Shown: positions 33,912 to 42,266 of the stretch, in pieces | Layout of the letters: each line of letters starts with the position of its first letter | How positions within the stretch are numbered: position 1 is the first letter of the stretch | NCBI RefSeq assembly: GCF_000730285.1 | Contig: NZ_CP007174.1 | Location: forward strand, 682,001 to 746,000 | DNA from: Candidatus Nitrososphaera evergladensis SR1 | GTDB taxonomy: Archaea; Thermoproteota; Nitrososphaeria; Nitrososphaerales; Nitrososphaeraceae | Direction of reading: 5' to 3' | Length of the DNA: 64,000 bases | The notes under the pieces: model-generated | Told to the model about the DNA's origin: nothing | Seen by the model: only the letters and a program-made list of their open reading frames with translations | Databases searched by the model: none | Position numbers and translations under genes: made by a program

Positions 33912-36338
33912 TTAAGCCTTCGTCGCCACTGCTGCTGGCCTCGGCACAAGCGTGACTATATGGGGTTTTTCTAAAAAGTCCGGGTCTGTCCAGCCTGCCG
34001 GGAAATACTGCTTGCCCGCGTCGGAAGGAACAAGCCCTGCCCTGCCTGCCGCATACATCAGTTCCTTGAGCTGCAAGCTGCTTGCCTCAATGTCTGTCAG
34101 AACCTTGACCGTGCCGCCCGGGGCGAGCTTTTTGACAAGCACAGAGAGCATAGTTTCCATCTTAGCTTTTTCTTCCTGCGTGGCAAGCGGCTCGACGCGA
34201 GCCGGCATCACGACTAAAAAGTTGTCGATGGTGCCATCGGGTATGGAAGGCAAGAGCTTTTGCACGTCGCCCCAGAACGCCGACGCATTCTGCGGGTCAA
34301 GCTGGGCGAGCCTCGACTTGGCCTTTAGGACCTCTCCTTGGTCCTTTCCAATGCCTATGAAATACTCTGACCAGTTGTCCGATGCTATTTCCTGCAGCAT
34401 CTCGCCATGCCTCATTCCAAGCTCCATGTTTACCTTGAAGTAAATCTTGCGCGCCATCTCTATGGTGCGGTTGAGCGGGGTGGACGGGTTGCCCTCGTGG
34501 AAGAACTGGTATATCAGGCTCCATCGCCGGCGAAAAACATCTGGGAACCCGCGCTGGGAGAGGAGCTCCTTGTAGAGGGGCAGGTCCGCAAAATCTGCAA
34601 AGAACGCGTCGGTCCTAGATACCGCCTCAAGCTTTGGCAAAAACAACTCGTCGTAGAGGTTGTTCACCCTGTCCCACGCCCTGACGGGGTCAGATACCAT
34701 GTACGTCACGGAAAGGTCTGCGAGCCAGAGCACTTCTGCAAGCAGGTTCACCTTGCCATTGTCCTTCAGTTGCGATAGCAGGGCAGAATACTTTTCCTGC
34801 GCAAGCTTTTGCTTGAAGAATGGAAAATCTGTCCTCCATATTAGCGTCTCGATTATGAGGCTTTCAGTAGGCGTCCAGTCGGACTTGACCCTCTCCGGAT
34901 GCGTGGTGGCATAATCTTCCGGCGGCCGGAGCGACTCTGATGACGACTTGTATTGCCGGAAATAGTCCTCAAACTCGGCGTTTGTCATGGTAAAGTACGC
35001 GTCATGGATCCTTGTCTTTTGCACTTCCTCTACTGTCCTTGCCGCGCTCGGGCCTTTTGGCTTGCCTGAATTTGACCCAAGCTCCTGCGCGGGGTCATAG
35101 TCGTGCAGGAGGGCAGCCACCAGCAAAAGCTCATAGTCCTTTGGGCCAAACTCGTATCCGCGAAAATAGTCGGGGAGCAACTGCATCGCGACATACGCCA
35201 CTTCAAGCGAATGGTGAAAATTGTGGTACTCGCTTGCGCCCTCGCCCAGGCCCTGCCGGGTGTACGCGTTTTTCAAAAAGCGCATCAGCGTCTGGATCTG
35301 TGCCCTCCTTGCAGGCGGGATCTTTTTCCTCTGCGCCAGCTCCACTATGGACGCTACGAGCTCGTCGTCGCCCACGTTTGCAAGGTTGGCGTTTGTCTCG
35401 TAGATCTTGCGCTCCTTTGCGCCGGGAAAGTTGCGTATGACCTGCCTGTAGACGATGCGCAGGGGCAGGCTCTTGTTGAGGTATATCGCAAACGTCATGA
35501 AGCGCCACGGATAGCGCACGCGCAGGCGCTCCCACCCTGCGACCTCGTTTGTGGCCGCTACAATCTTTCTGTTGACATCGGCGATGAGCGCGCTCAGCTC
35601 CGGCCCTTCGGCCTCGTGCTCGGAGAAGCGCCGGCGCTCGGTATTCATGACGAGCCACTGCGGTATCTTTACTATGTAGCGGTTCATTATCCGGCCCTCG
35701 TCGCTCTGGTCCTTTGACGTGACTGCCACGTTTCGCATCCCGGTTCCAAACGGCAAGTCTCTATCCCGAACAACCTGCAGTCGTATTTCGCGGCCTGAGC
35801 TCTGCAGCGACAGCAGTATGTGCCAGTACTTGCCCTTGTCCATCCACGCCGGAACCGTCGTTTCCTTGTCCCAGAAATCCACCGGGCCCGACGGCACAAA
35901 GCCATCGTCATACTCCCTTGTCATGGGGTTGTAAGACTTGTACTCATAGTCGCCTATCATAGGGTCGAGCCTGCGCGCGGCAAGCCTTGCGTCAATGACT
36001 GCGCTTGACGACTTTGTGAATTCCCTGTAGGCCATGATGCCCCAGATGGCGCCAAGCGCGCTGAACAGGGCAAAAATGCCAGAGATGATGTCGGCAGTCC
36101 CGATGAAATATCTGGGGATGAGCGGTATGCCAAACCAGCCGGTCGAAAGCAATCCTGAGAAGAGAAGCAGTGTAAAGAGCCAGCGCGCAGCGTCATGATA
36201 GTGGAGGCTAAACGGCAACAGGTGTCGTGTGTTACGCCTGCCGTACACGCGGCTACTGCAAGAAACACTAAAACTATTCCCCGGTTTTGAACCCAATATG
36301 CCTGCCTGCCGGTATATTTTCAATCCCGGTCGATCCAT
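33912..36338 (-). CDS. Membrane-anchored class I cyclic-nucleotide phosphodiesterase-like HD protein with C-terminal domain
   Basis: 808 residues. Two membrane helices lie at about 53-73 and 80-103. From about 370 to 545 is a class I phosphodiesterase-like HD domain: YHNFHHSLEV (H372, H376), ALLHDYDP (H412, D413) and LADLSVT (D541). These align with the metal ligands of eukaryotic-type cyclic nucleotide phosphodiesterases. Residues 110-370 form a large unknown region that includes a charged repeat-like helix. The C-terminal 130 residues (VVMPARVEPL, LAPGGTVKVLTD) resemble a class I methyltransferase half without a clear SAM motif. The start directly abuts the bluB stop. The substrate is probably a cyclic nucleotide but is unproven. 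Confidence 0.78.
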   Translation of the reverse strand: MDRPGLKIYRQAGILGSKPGNSFSVSCSSRVYGRRNTRHLLPFSLHYHDAARWLFTLLLFSGLLSTGWFGIPLIPRYFIGTADIISGIFALFSALGAIWGIMAYREFTKSSSAVIDARLAARRLDPMIGDYEYKSYNPMTREYDDGFVPSGPVDFWDKETTVPAWMDKGKYWHILLSLQSSGREIRLQVVRDRDLPFGTGMRNVAVTSKDQSDEGRIMNRYIVKIPQWLVMNTERRRFSEHEAEGPELSALIADVNRKIVAATNEVAGWERLRVRYPWRFMTFAIYLNKSLPLRIVYRQVIRNFPGAKERKIYETNANLANVGDDELVASIVELAQRKKIPPARRAQIQTLMRFLKNAYTRQGLGEGASEYHNFHHSLEVAYVAMQLLPDYFRGYEFGPKDYELLLVAALLHDYDPAQELGSNSGKPKGPSAARTVEEVQKTRIHDAYFTMTNAEFEDYFRQYKSSSESLRPPEDYATTHPERVKSDWTPTESLIIETLIWRTDFPFFKQKLAQEKYSALLSQLKDNGKVNLLAEVLWLADLSVTYMVSDPVRAWDRVNNLYDELFLPKLEAVSRTDAFFADFADLPLYKELLSQRGFPDVFRRRWSLIYQFFHEGNPSTPLNRTIEMARKIYFKVNMELGMRHGEMLQEIASDNWSEYFIGIGKDQGEVLKAKSRLAQLDPQNASAFWGDVQKLLPSIPDGTIDNFLVVMPARVEPLATQEEKAKMETMLSVLVKKLAPGGTVKVLTDIEASSLQLKELMYAAGRAGLVPSDAGKQYFPAGWTDPDFLEKPHIVTLVPRPAAVATKA

Positions 36339-37106
36339 CTATATATTATTTCGAGAAAGCCTGCTCACTGCGTCGCACAGGCCTGACCATTTTTCTGACT
36401 CTTGCTTGCCCCATTTTTCGTAGCATATCACCTTGGCAAGGTCCATCCTCGGGAGCCAGCCAGCCCGCTCTAAATCCGGCTTTTGCGCAAACTCTTCCAC
36501 ATAGCCGAGGCACAGGTAGGCGACCGGCTTGACGTGCGCAGGTATGCCTAGTATGCGTTCGAGGTCTTCATTTGATAGTATGCTGACCCAGCCGACGCCG
36601 ACGCCTTCTGCCCTCGCCGCAAGCCACAGGTTCTGAATGGCGCAGCAGACGCTGTATACTCCCGTGTCCTCGATTGAAGTCCTGCCAAGTACGAACGGCC
36701 CAAAGCGCGTCGGGTCGTACGTGACGCAGATGTTGAGAGCCGACTCCATTATGCCTTCAAGTTTCAGCCTGGCGTACCTCTCTTGCTTCTCCTTGTCGTT
36801 TTCAAGCATCTTTATCGAGCGCTCCCGCTCACGCTCAAACGACTCTTTTACCCTTTTGCGTGTCTGTGCATCTTTTATCAGTATAAAGTTCCATGGCTGC
36901 GAAAAGCCGACGGACGGCGCGTGGTGAGCCGCATTCAGTATGCGCAAGAGCGCGTCGTCGGGGATGTCTTTATTCCGTACAAAGTGGGACCTGACGTCCC
37001 TCCTTGAAAATATCGCCTTGTACAGGCCCTCCTTCTCCGGGCCGGAAAAAGCGTAATCTACTCCTCTTTCAGCCACTGTGCGTGTCTCTGTGCTTTGGCG
37101 CAACAC
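36339..37106 (-). CDS. bluB: BluB, 5,6-dimethylbenzimidazole synthase (nitroreductase fold)
   Basis: 255 residues. It follows BluB rather than general nitroreductases: YKAIFSRRDVRSHF, AAHHAPSVGFSQPWNFILI, RLKLEGIMESALNICVTYD, PFVLGRTSIEDTGVYSVC and EGVGVGWVSILSNEDL. BluB uses FMN and O2 to make the lower base 5,6-dimethylbenzimidazole of cobalamin. The GTG start at 37106 is ten bases after the methyltransferase stop, and the next gene begins at its stop (TAGATG), so the three genes are likely one operon. Why bluB sits beside a phosphodiesterase is not clear. It is cytosolic. Confidence 0.92.
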   Translation of the reverse strand: MLRQSTETRTVAERGVDYAFSGPEKEGLYKAIFSRRDVRSHFVRNKDIPDDALLRILNAAHHAPSVGFSQPWNFILIKDAQTRKRVKESFERERERSIKMLENDKEKQERYARLKLEGIMESALNICVTYDPTRFGPFVLGRTSIEDTGVYSVCCAIQNLWLAARAEGVGVGWVSILSNEDLERILGIPAHVKPVAYLCLGYVEEFAQKPDLERAGWLPRMDLAKVICYEKWGKQESEKWSGLCDAVSRLSRNNI

Positions 37107-37115
37107 CGCTGGTTA

Positions 37116-38138
37116 TTAGATTTGCTGCTGCGCCCGCAAAATGTTCTTGCTCGCCCTGTCAACGTTTTCCCTGTAGAGGTCGATGCCGACAAACCTGCGC
37201 CCAAGCGACACTGCTGAAATGCCCGTGGTCCCCCTGCCGCAGAACGGGTCAAGGACAAAGTCGCCCTTTTTGGTGGCAAAGAGAATTATCTTTTCCACAA
37301 GCTCTTCGGGAAATATGGCAAAATGTTCGTTTCCATAGTGCGCCCTTGTCGCTATCTCCCACACGTTTGAGGGGTTCTTGCCGTTTGGGTTGCACACTGC
37401 AAATATGGGGTAGTGCTTGTGGTCGCCTATCCTGCGCCGGGTCGCATGACGCTTGAACTTGCGGTAGCACGTCGGGCAGAACTTTTCCGGGTCGTAGCCG
37501 TAGGCGCGCGCTATCTCTGAAGTGCTTGGCAGTTCTGAAATCGGCGTTCCTGCAGTTGCGTTGTGGATAATGTCTGCAATGCGCTCTATCTCCTTTCTGT
37601 CGGGGTTTTCAGGTGCAAACTGCAGCATCTCCTTTGGCGGGACCCTGTTTCTGCCTTCCACGGCTTCGTTGCCCTGCACCCTTACTGCATCAAGGTCCGC
37701 GTACGAGTGCGCATTTTTGGAAAAGAACAGGACGTATTCGTAGGCCTGCGAAAAGTTGTCCCGAGAGCTGGAGCTGATGTTGTTCTTTTTGTACCAGATG
37801 ATGTCCTCTCGAAACCTGTAGCCTGCACTTGACAGCCTTTCTGCAAGCCTATGGGGCACGCGAAGCTTTTCCTTGCGCCGGCGCGTGTCGCCTATCACTA
37901 TCCATAGGCTCCCGTCTTCTGCAAGCAGCCTCTTGCACGCAACAAAAATGCCTTCAAGCGCGTCAAGGTACCTTTCAACGTCGCGCTCTTGCCCTATCTC
38001 ACCCCTGTCGGGGCCATAGTGCCGGTGGCCAAAGTATGGCGGAGACGTTATTATCGCACGAAATGTCCCGGGCTCTAGGCTCTTTGCAATGTCCCGGGCG
38101 TCGCCCTGCAGCACCTGAAATGGATCGTCGCCGGCCAA
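37116..38138 (-). CDS. Site-specific DNA methyltransferase (N4-cytosine or N6-adenine), beta-type motif order
   Basis: 340 residues. The catalytic TSPPYFG motif is at 31-37 and the SAM motif DPFCGRGTTG lies near the C-terminus, so motif IV comes before motif I, as in beta-class enzymes. TSPPY is typical of N4-cytosine methyltransferases but also occurs in N6-adenine ones. A Cys pair in FCPTCYRKFKRHATRR suggests an inserted zinc finger in the target-recognition region. No restriction endonuclease gene is adjacent, so this looks like an orphan methyltransferase. It is first in the operon with bluB and the phosphodiesterase. Confidence 0.9.
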   Translation of the reverse strand: MAGDDPFQVLQGDARDIAKSLEPGTFRAIITSPPYFGHRHYGPDRGEIGQERDVERYLDALEGIFVACKRLLAEDGSLWIVIGDTRRRKEKLRVPHRLAERLSSAGYRFREDIIWYKKNNISSSSRDNFSQAYEYVLFFSKNAHSYADLDAVRVQGNEAVEGRNRVPPKEMLQFAPENPDRKEIERIADIIHNATAGTPISELPSTSEIARAYGYDPEKFCPTCYRKFKRHATRRRIGDHKHYPIFAVCNPNGKNPSNVWEIATRAHYGNEHFAIFPEELVEKIILFATKKGDFVLDPFCGRGTTGISAVSLGRRFVGIDLYRENVDRASKNILRAQQQI

Positions 38139-38240
38139 ATTTCGTTCTAACAGCGCGTGATCAGATTCTTAACCTTTCCTGCATGCGGCATCTACAAAAT
38201 GTGTAACAATATATTTGGGCGGAAAAGGTAGTTGGCGTAC

Positions 38241-38314
38241 GGGCGGGTGGTCTAGCTCGGTATGATACCTCGTTGACATCGAGGTGGTCGCGTGTTCAAA
38301 TCACGCCTCGCCCA
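38241..38314 (+). tRNA. tRNA-Val, anticodon GAC
   Basis: Acceptor GGGCGGG pairs with CTCGCCC (one G-T pair), discriminator A. The anticodon stem CCTCG/CGAGG encloses loop TTGACAT with anticodon GAC (Val). The T arm is CGTGT-TCAAATC-ACG. No intron and no CCA are encoded. An AATATATTT box about 30 bases upstream (near 38207) fits an archaeal promoter. Confidence 0.92.
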
Positions 38315-38424
38315 CTTACTTTTCTCCTCTTTATAATATGTGTATTGTATGTATATGCGCCTGATGCGGGACGTGCAACTATGCTTGCAATCTTTTGCCT
38401 TATTAGGGGGCTTGGCTATCATAT

Positions 38425-38640
38425 GTGTCAGTCTTGGCAGCAGCGTACGACGAGCACATCGTAAAATGCAGCATTTGTGGCCGCGCCCTCATTGTCAAGG
38501 ACACGGTAAACAATGGCGTGGCATTTCTGAGCCACTTGAAGATAGACCACGGGATTACGTATTTTGTGCAGCAGATGACAACAGAAGAAGCAAAGGCCGC
38601 GCAAAAAAGAACCAACCAGACGCTTGCACCTTTGGAGTAA
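38425..38640 (+). CDS. Small C2H2-like zinc-finger protein 1
   Basis: 71 residues from GTG 38425. The zinc finger reads KCSICGRALIVKD to FLSHLKIDHGITYF: Cys15, Cys18, His37 and His42. A basic or acidic helix follows. The small size suggests a DNA- or protein-binding regulator; function is unknown. It is followed ten bases later by a second finger protein of related layout (38651). The TTTATAATATG box lies too far upstream (about 38330) to fix the start, which is tentative. Confidence 0.6.
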   Translation: MSVLAAAYDEHIVKCSICGRALIVKDTVNNGVAFLSHLKIDHGITYFVQQMTTEEAKAAQKRTNQTLAPLE

Positions 38641-38650
38641 AAGATCTACT

Positions 38651-38809
38651 GTGGTAAGCTGGAGTTACATTGTGGTTTGCAAAAAATGCGGCTACATCTC
38701 TGCCGAAAAGCTTCCGGAACAGGAGGCAAAGGACCTTAGACGCTCGCATCTTGAGGGAAGCCACGGCTGCACTATCAGCCACATCACACTCATGAAAGTC
38801 AGGACCTAG
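38651..38809 (+). CDS. Small C2H2-like zinc-finger protein 2
   Basis: 52 residues from GTG 38651 (VSWSYIVVCKKCG). CxxC (VCKKCGYISAEKLPEQE) is followed by a His-x5-His-like end (RRSHLEGSHGCTISH), so it can bind one zinc. It is ten bases after the stop of the preceding zinc-finger gene and has the same order CxxC then HxxxxH, suggesting a tandem duplicate pair. Its end overlaps the convergent 38806 gene by four bases. Confidence 0.5.
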   Translation: MVSWSYIVVCKKCGYISAEKLPEQEAKDLRRSHLEGSHGCTISHITLMKVRT

Positions 38810-39009
38810 GTTACTCCTGCCTTTTTGTAGAGCATTCTGACACACTCGCCGTACGTCCTGTACTTGAACTTGATCTCTTCGATGGGGCTGTCCACCTGAA
38901 GGCAATCGCGCTTTGTATCAATCTTGTACTTTCTCCCAATGTCCTCCAGTATCGTGTTTACTGTCGCGTTTTGGTACGACTCGACAATAAGCTGTGCCAC
39001 GATGTTCAT
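38806..39009 (-). CDS. Small soluble protein, unknown
   Basis: 67 residues from ATG 39009 (MNIVAQLIVESY). It is a helical-looking protein with TVNTILEDIGRKYKIDTKRD and KYRTYGECVRMLYKKAG; two Cys (DCLQ, ECVR). No family is recognised. A GTG-like start at 39030 would add seven residues. It is convergent with the second zinc-finger gene. Confidence 0.45.
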   Translation of the reverse strand: MNIVAQLIVESYQNATVNTILEDIGRKYKIDTKRDCLQVDSPIEEIKFKYRTYGECVRMLYKKAGVT

Positions 39010-39103
39010 TGTGCAGAGCCCGCTTATCAAACTATTCCACGCAAGGTAATGGAAAGCCTAATCAGTCCTTGGCTCTAACCCTAGTGGGTAACGGGGAAGA
39101 AAT

Positions 39104-39316
39104 ATGGCAATAGATAGCGATGCAGAACAGATATTTCGGGAAAACTATGCGCAGGAGCTGCGCAAGAAAAAGCAGAGCGAGCTGGAAGACGAAAGAAAGA
39201 AGGTGAACCAGCAGGGGATGAAAACGCCTGGCAGAAGGGGAGAGGCGATAAAGCATGAAGAAATCGACAAGGAGATAGTACGGCGCTACAAGCTAGGCCA
39301 GAAAAAACTATCTTGA
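39104..39316 (+). CDS. Charged helical small protein, unknown
   Basis: 70 residues: MAIDSDAEQIFRENYAQELR, then a lysine- and glutamate-rich helix (KKKQSELEDERKKVNQQ) and a basic tail (EIVRRYKLGQKKLS). A coiled-coil-like and possibly nucleic-acid-binding protein, by composition only. No family is recognised and no neighbour gives a clue. Confidence 0.5.
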   Translation: MAIDSDAEQIFRENYAQELRKKKQSELEDERKKVNQQGMKTPGRRGEAIKHEEIDKEIVRRYKLGQKKLS

Positions 39317-39397
39317 CCTATGTGCGTGTGTGTATTTAGCAGCAAAAGAAAAACATCGTTTCTATCAGCACTGAATCTTGTCGTCGTCGTGTCGAGT

Positions 39398-39730
39398 CTA
39401 TTGCAGCAATAACTCTCTTCTTCTTTTTTTACCGCCTAAAGAGCTTACAGTTTCGTGAAAGTGTTTCTCTACTTCTGTGAGCCTGTCCAGCGAGCCGTCG
39501 TTTCCTCTGACCTTGGAAAATGACGTGTCGTGGCGTACCTTGTTCAGAAACGATACGACCTGTTCATTTGTGACACCGTGCTTGATGTCATAGTCAATCT
39601 GCCTGCATATGTTTGAAAAGCTGACGTACCTCTTGTGGTTCTTTTTCTCCCACGCAGAAGCATTGGGAGCAAGCCCGCCCACATACTTGACTACTGTTTT
39701 TTCCATATGCTTGACGTGCCACTCTCTCAT
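39398..39730 (-). CDS. Small basic protein, unknown
   Basis: 110 residues from ATG 39730 (MREWHVKHMEKTVVKYVGGL); ATG 39706 is also possible. A box A (TTATATGG, minus strand at about 39778-39785) lies about 50 bases upstream. The sequence is basic with one Cys (NICRQIDYDIKHG) and ends with a run of basic residues (GGKKRRRELLLQ). A nucleic-acid-binding role fits the composition, not a known family. Confidence 0.45.
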   Translation of the reverse strand: MREWHVKHMEKTVVKYVGGLAPNASAWEKKNHKRYVSFSNICRQIDYDIKHGVTNEQVVSFLNKVRHDTSFSKVRGNDGSLDRLTEVEKHFHETVSSLGGKKRRRELLLQ

Positions 39731-39818
39731 TGGAAAACTATTTTGAGCCAAAATCAGATTTCTATTGTAGCGCGTGCCATATAATCTGAATGGATGCATG
39801 CGAGCAAGAGAAAAATGC

Positions 39819-39971
39819 CTACTTGCGGCACTCTTTGTTTATCTTCGCCTTGCATCTTGTTGCATCGTGCCGCCAGCTTCCATTCCTGAAATATTCAAGG
39901 TGCTTGCCACCATCCCTGTCTGCTACGATCCTCTCGTGACCGTCCTTTGGCGCGCCGGAAGTCTCCTTCAT
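39819..39971 (-). CDS. 50-residue small protein, unknown
   Basis: The ATG at 39971 opens a 50-residue frame on the minus strand: MKETSGAPKDGHERIVADRD, then GGKHLEYFRNGSWRHDATRC and KAKINKECRK. It is basic with two Cys near the end. Evidence is the continuous frame and a composition unlike random translation; there is no clear box A at the expected distance. It lies between the 39398 and 40091 genes. Confidence 0.35.
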   Translation of the reverse strand: MKETSGAPKDGHERIVADRDGGKHLEYFRNGSWRHDATRCKAKINKECRK

Positions 39972-40090
39972 GGGAGAGCCAAAACTCCTCAAATTACTTG
40001 CGGCCCCTGATTGTTTTGCCTGTGTTCATCATAGAGCAGTGGATCCTATCTAATAAGAACGTACGATATCCAGATCGCATTATTGCAATC

Positions 40091-41074
40091 ATGTTGATAT
40101 TTATGTGGCAATGTCATTACAGGCGTCAGGGACGTGATGCCACTACGACTACTGGGGTGTTGAACGCCGAACTCCATTGCCATAACACCTTCTCGAACCA
40201 CCAAAACGGATCTGCCCGCGTTCCGTTTGACTGTGGGGTCGAGATGGCGGCACAGCTGGAAGCCGCCCTTGCAAGGGGTATAGACGTGCTGTTTGTGACA
40301 AACCACAACACCCTTGACGGCTACCGCCAGATATTGGAGTATCAGGCAAACCATGCAAAATTTCAAAAGATCACAATTTACCCTGCCGAAGAAGTGACTA
40401 TAGACACAGGCGGCCACGTACTGGCCTACGGCATATACAGGACTATCCGGCCCGGCATGACTCTTGACGAAACTCTTGACGAGATAAAGAGGCAGGGCGC
40501 AGTGTCGTGCGCTGCGCACCCATTTGCAGTATCAAACGGCATACGTGAAAAGGCGCTATATTGTGACATGATAGAGTCATTTAACAGCAACAACGTCGAT
40601 CGCTTTTCAAACATTGTCGCTAGCAAGTTTGCGCACGACAACTCGATGTCTGAAGTGGCTGGAAGCGACTCGCATGTCCTAAGTACGCTTGGCAAGTGCG
40701 TCAACACTATAGAGGCAGAGAACAACCTTGACTCGGTGCTTGATGCCATGTTGCACAGGAGGATAAAGATGGTGTGCAGGGAATACGCCTCACACGACGA
40801 ACTGTATGAGCACGCCTATTATATAGTCCAGAGCTCCCGCGAGCTCCTGCTTCGACATGCTCTTGAGAACCACCCTCGCTTTTACTGGGTATTAAAATGG
40901 GCGCTTGACTCGTACCTTGGAGACTACAAGAGCATGTTGTGGCGGTCGGTGGCTGCATTTTCGCTGTACCTGACAAAACGCGTCTCTGAAAAGGTGAACA
41001 TGAAGGGCCACAGCCCGCATGTGTTCTCCAACAGGCAGTGGATGAAACTCATAAAGATGAGCCTCCTGCCATAG
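40091..41074 (+). CDS. PHP-domain metal-dependent phosphoesterase family protein
   Basis: About 328 residues from ATG 40091. PHP motifs are AELHCHNTFSNH (His29, His31), FVTNHNTLDGY, AEEVTIDTGGHVLAYG, AAHPFA and GSDSHVLSTLG. The domain binds three metals and hydrolyses phosphoesters; small stand-alone PHP proteins include nucleoside 3',5'-bisphosphate phosphatases and histidinol phosphatases. The C-terminal 80 residues (RHALENHPRFYWVLKWALD) are helical and specific to this protein. A start at ATG 40103 (MWQC) is also possible. The substrate is not known. Confidence 0.82.
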   Translation: MLIFMWQCHYRRQGRDATTTTGVLNAELHCHNTFSNHQNGSARVPFDCGVEMAAQLEAALARGIDVLFVTNHNTLDGYRQILEYQANHAKFQKITIYPAEEVTIDTGGHVLAYGIYRTIRPGMTLDETLDEIKRQGAVSCAAHPFAVSNGIREKALYCDMIESFNSNNVDRFSNIVASKFAHDNSMSEVAGSDSHVLSTLGKCVNTIEAENNLDSVLDAMLHRRIKMVCREYASHDELYEHAYYIVQSSRELLLRHALENHPRFYWVLKWALDSYLGDYKSMLWRSVAAFSLYLTKRVSEKVNMKGHSPHVFSNRQWMKLIKMSLLP

Positions 41075-41116
41075 CCACACCTTTATATTACAATCGTGCC
41101 CACGTTACACTAACGA

Positions 41117-41350
41117 ATGTCATACCAGAGACGTGGAAGTGGCGGCTTCGGTGGCAGCTACGGTCCAAAGCCTGTGGAAACAGGTAAAGAATACGAAGTG
41201 CAGATAACCGAGACGAGCAGAAAAGGCGACGGCATTGCCAGAGTACAGGGATTCGTGATCTTTGTTACGGGCGGCCAGGTTGGTCAGAAGGTCAAGGTAA
41301 AGATTACCAACGTAGGAAACAGGTTCGCCACAGCAGAAATCGCACAATAA
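41117..41350 (+). CDS. TRAM-domain RNA-binding small protein
   Basis: 77 residues. A Gly/Arg-rich start (SYQRRGSGGFGGSYG) precedes a single TRAM domain (VQITETSRKGDGIARVQGFVIFV, KVKVKITNVGNRFATAEI). Single-TRAM proteins in archaea act as RNA chaperones, similar in role to bacterial cold-shock proteins. The ATG at 41117 is about 26-30 bases after TTTATATTAC (about 41083), consistent with a near-leaderless transcript. It is divergent from the isochorismatase-family gene at 41467. Confidence 0.92.
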   Translation: MSYQRRGSGGFGGSYGPKPVETGKEYEVQITETSRKGDGIARVQGFVIFVTGGQVGQKVKVKITNVGNRFATAEIAQ

Positions 41351-41466
41351 AGATCTAATCACGACCCACAAAAACTAACGTGGCAACATTTTGCCGACGA
41401 TAAAACATCAGCAAAGTGCCACATTATCTTTTTTCATATTATCATTATATTGCTGTTGTCATTATT

Positions 41467-42171
41467 CTAACCTTGAACTATTTTTTGATGATTGCTGTCG
41501 TCGTCATTGCTTGCCACTCTCTTTTGCTGCACCTGCTTTTGCGACGCAAGAAGCGAGCGTTCAAGCTCGTCAATGTCCATGACAAAGCCGTAATAGTCCT
41601 TTACAATCTCAAGCGTCGATTCGAAATGCTTGCGGTTGCCCGACGCGGTGGCATCTGACACCAGCACCACGTCATAGCCGTTGTTAAACGCGTCCCGGAG
41701 TGAGGTCTCGACGCAGATGGAAGTGTCGATGCCGCAGAACAAGAGCGTGTCGACATCGAGGCTCTTGAGCCACACGCCTATCTCGGTGTCGTGGAAGGCC
41801 GAGTCTCTTCTCTTTATCACGATATGGTCTTCCGGCGCTGGTTTTATCGCGTCCACTATTCCTGCGTCCCACGTGTCTCTGACGCATATTGGCCTTCTGC
41901 GAATCCTCTCCTCCCTTGCCTTTGGCAGGATCTTGTGCGATCTTGTGAGCAGGTCTATTCCGGACTTTTCCCTGACTGCCTGCGTGTAAAAGACTGGCAC
42001 GCCTGCGTCCCTGCACAGGGAGATGAGTTTTGCTATTCTTGGGATGACTTGCTGGTAGTGCGCTGTCTCCATTCCGAGGAGGTCGTACGAGCCTCCCTTG
42101 CTCACAAAACCATTCTGGACGTCAATTACTACTAGGGCGGGGCTGACCTTGTGGCCCCTGATGGTGGCCAT
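41467..42171 (-). CDS. Isochorismatase-family cysteine hydrolase (second member)
   Basis: 234 residues. The triad is Asp (VVIDVQNGF), Lys (VIKRRDSAFHDT) and Cys (GIDTSICVETSLRDA). It resembles general cysteine hydrolases (nicotinamidase-like and N-carbamoylsarcosine-amidohydrolase-like) and lacks the biuret-hydrolase-type stretches of the 5431 gene. The C-terminal 25 residues (KRVASNDDDSNHQKIV) are an extra charged tail. Substrate unknown. It is divergent from the TRAM gene. Confidence 0.82.
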   Translation of the reverse strand: MATIRGHKVSPALVVIDVQNGFVSKGGSYDLLGMETAHYQQVIPRIAKLISLCRDAGVPVFYTQAVREKSGIDLLTRSHKILPKAREERIRRRPICVRDTWDAGIVDAIKPAPEDHIVIKRRDSAFHDTEIGVWLKSLDVDTLLFCGIDTSICVETSLRDAFNNGYDVVLVSDATASGNRKHFESTLEIVKDYYGFVMDIDELERSLLASQKQVQQKRVASNDDDSNHQKIVQG

Positions 42172-42266
42172 GCCCTATAGAGTAGCAGGCTCGATTAAAA
42201 AGAGTTAAGCTATCGCGTTCTTGAAAAAGCCTATAAAGTCATTTTCTGATTAGAAAAGCAGGGCAG

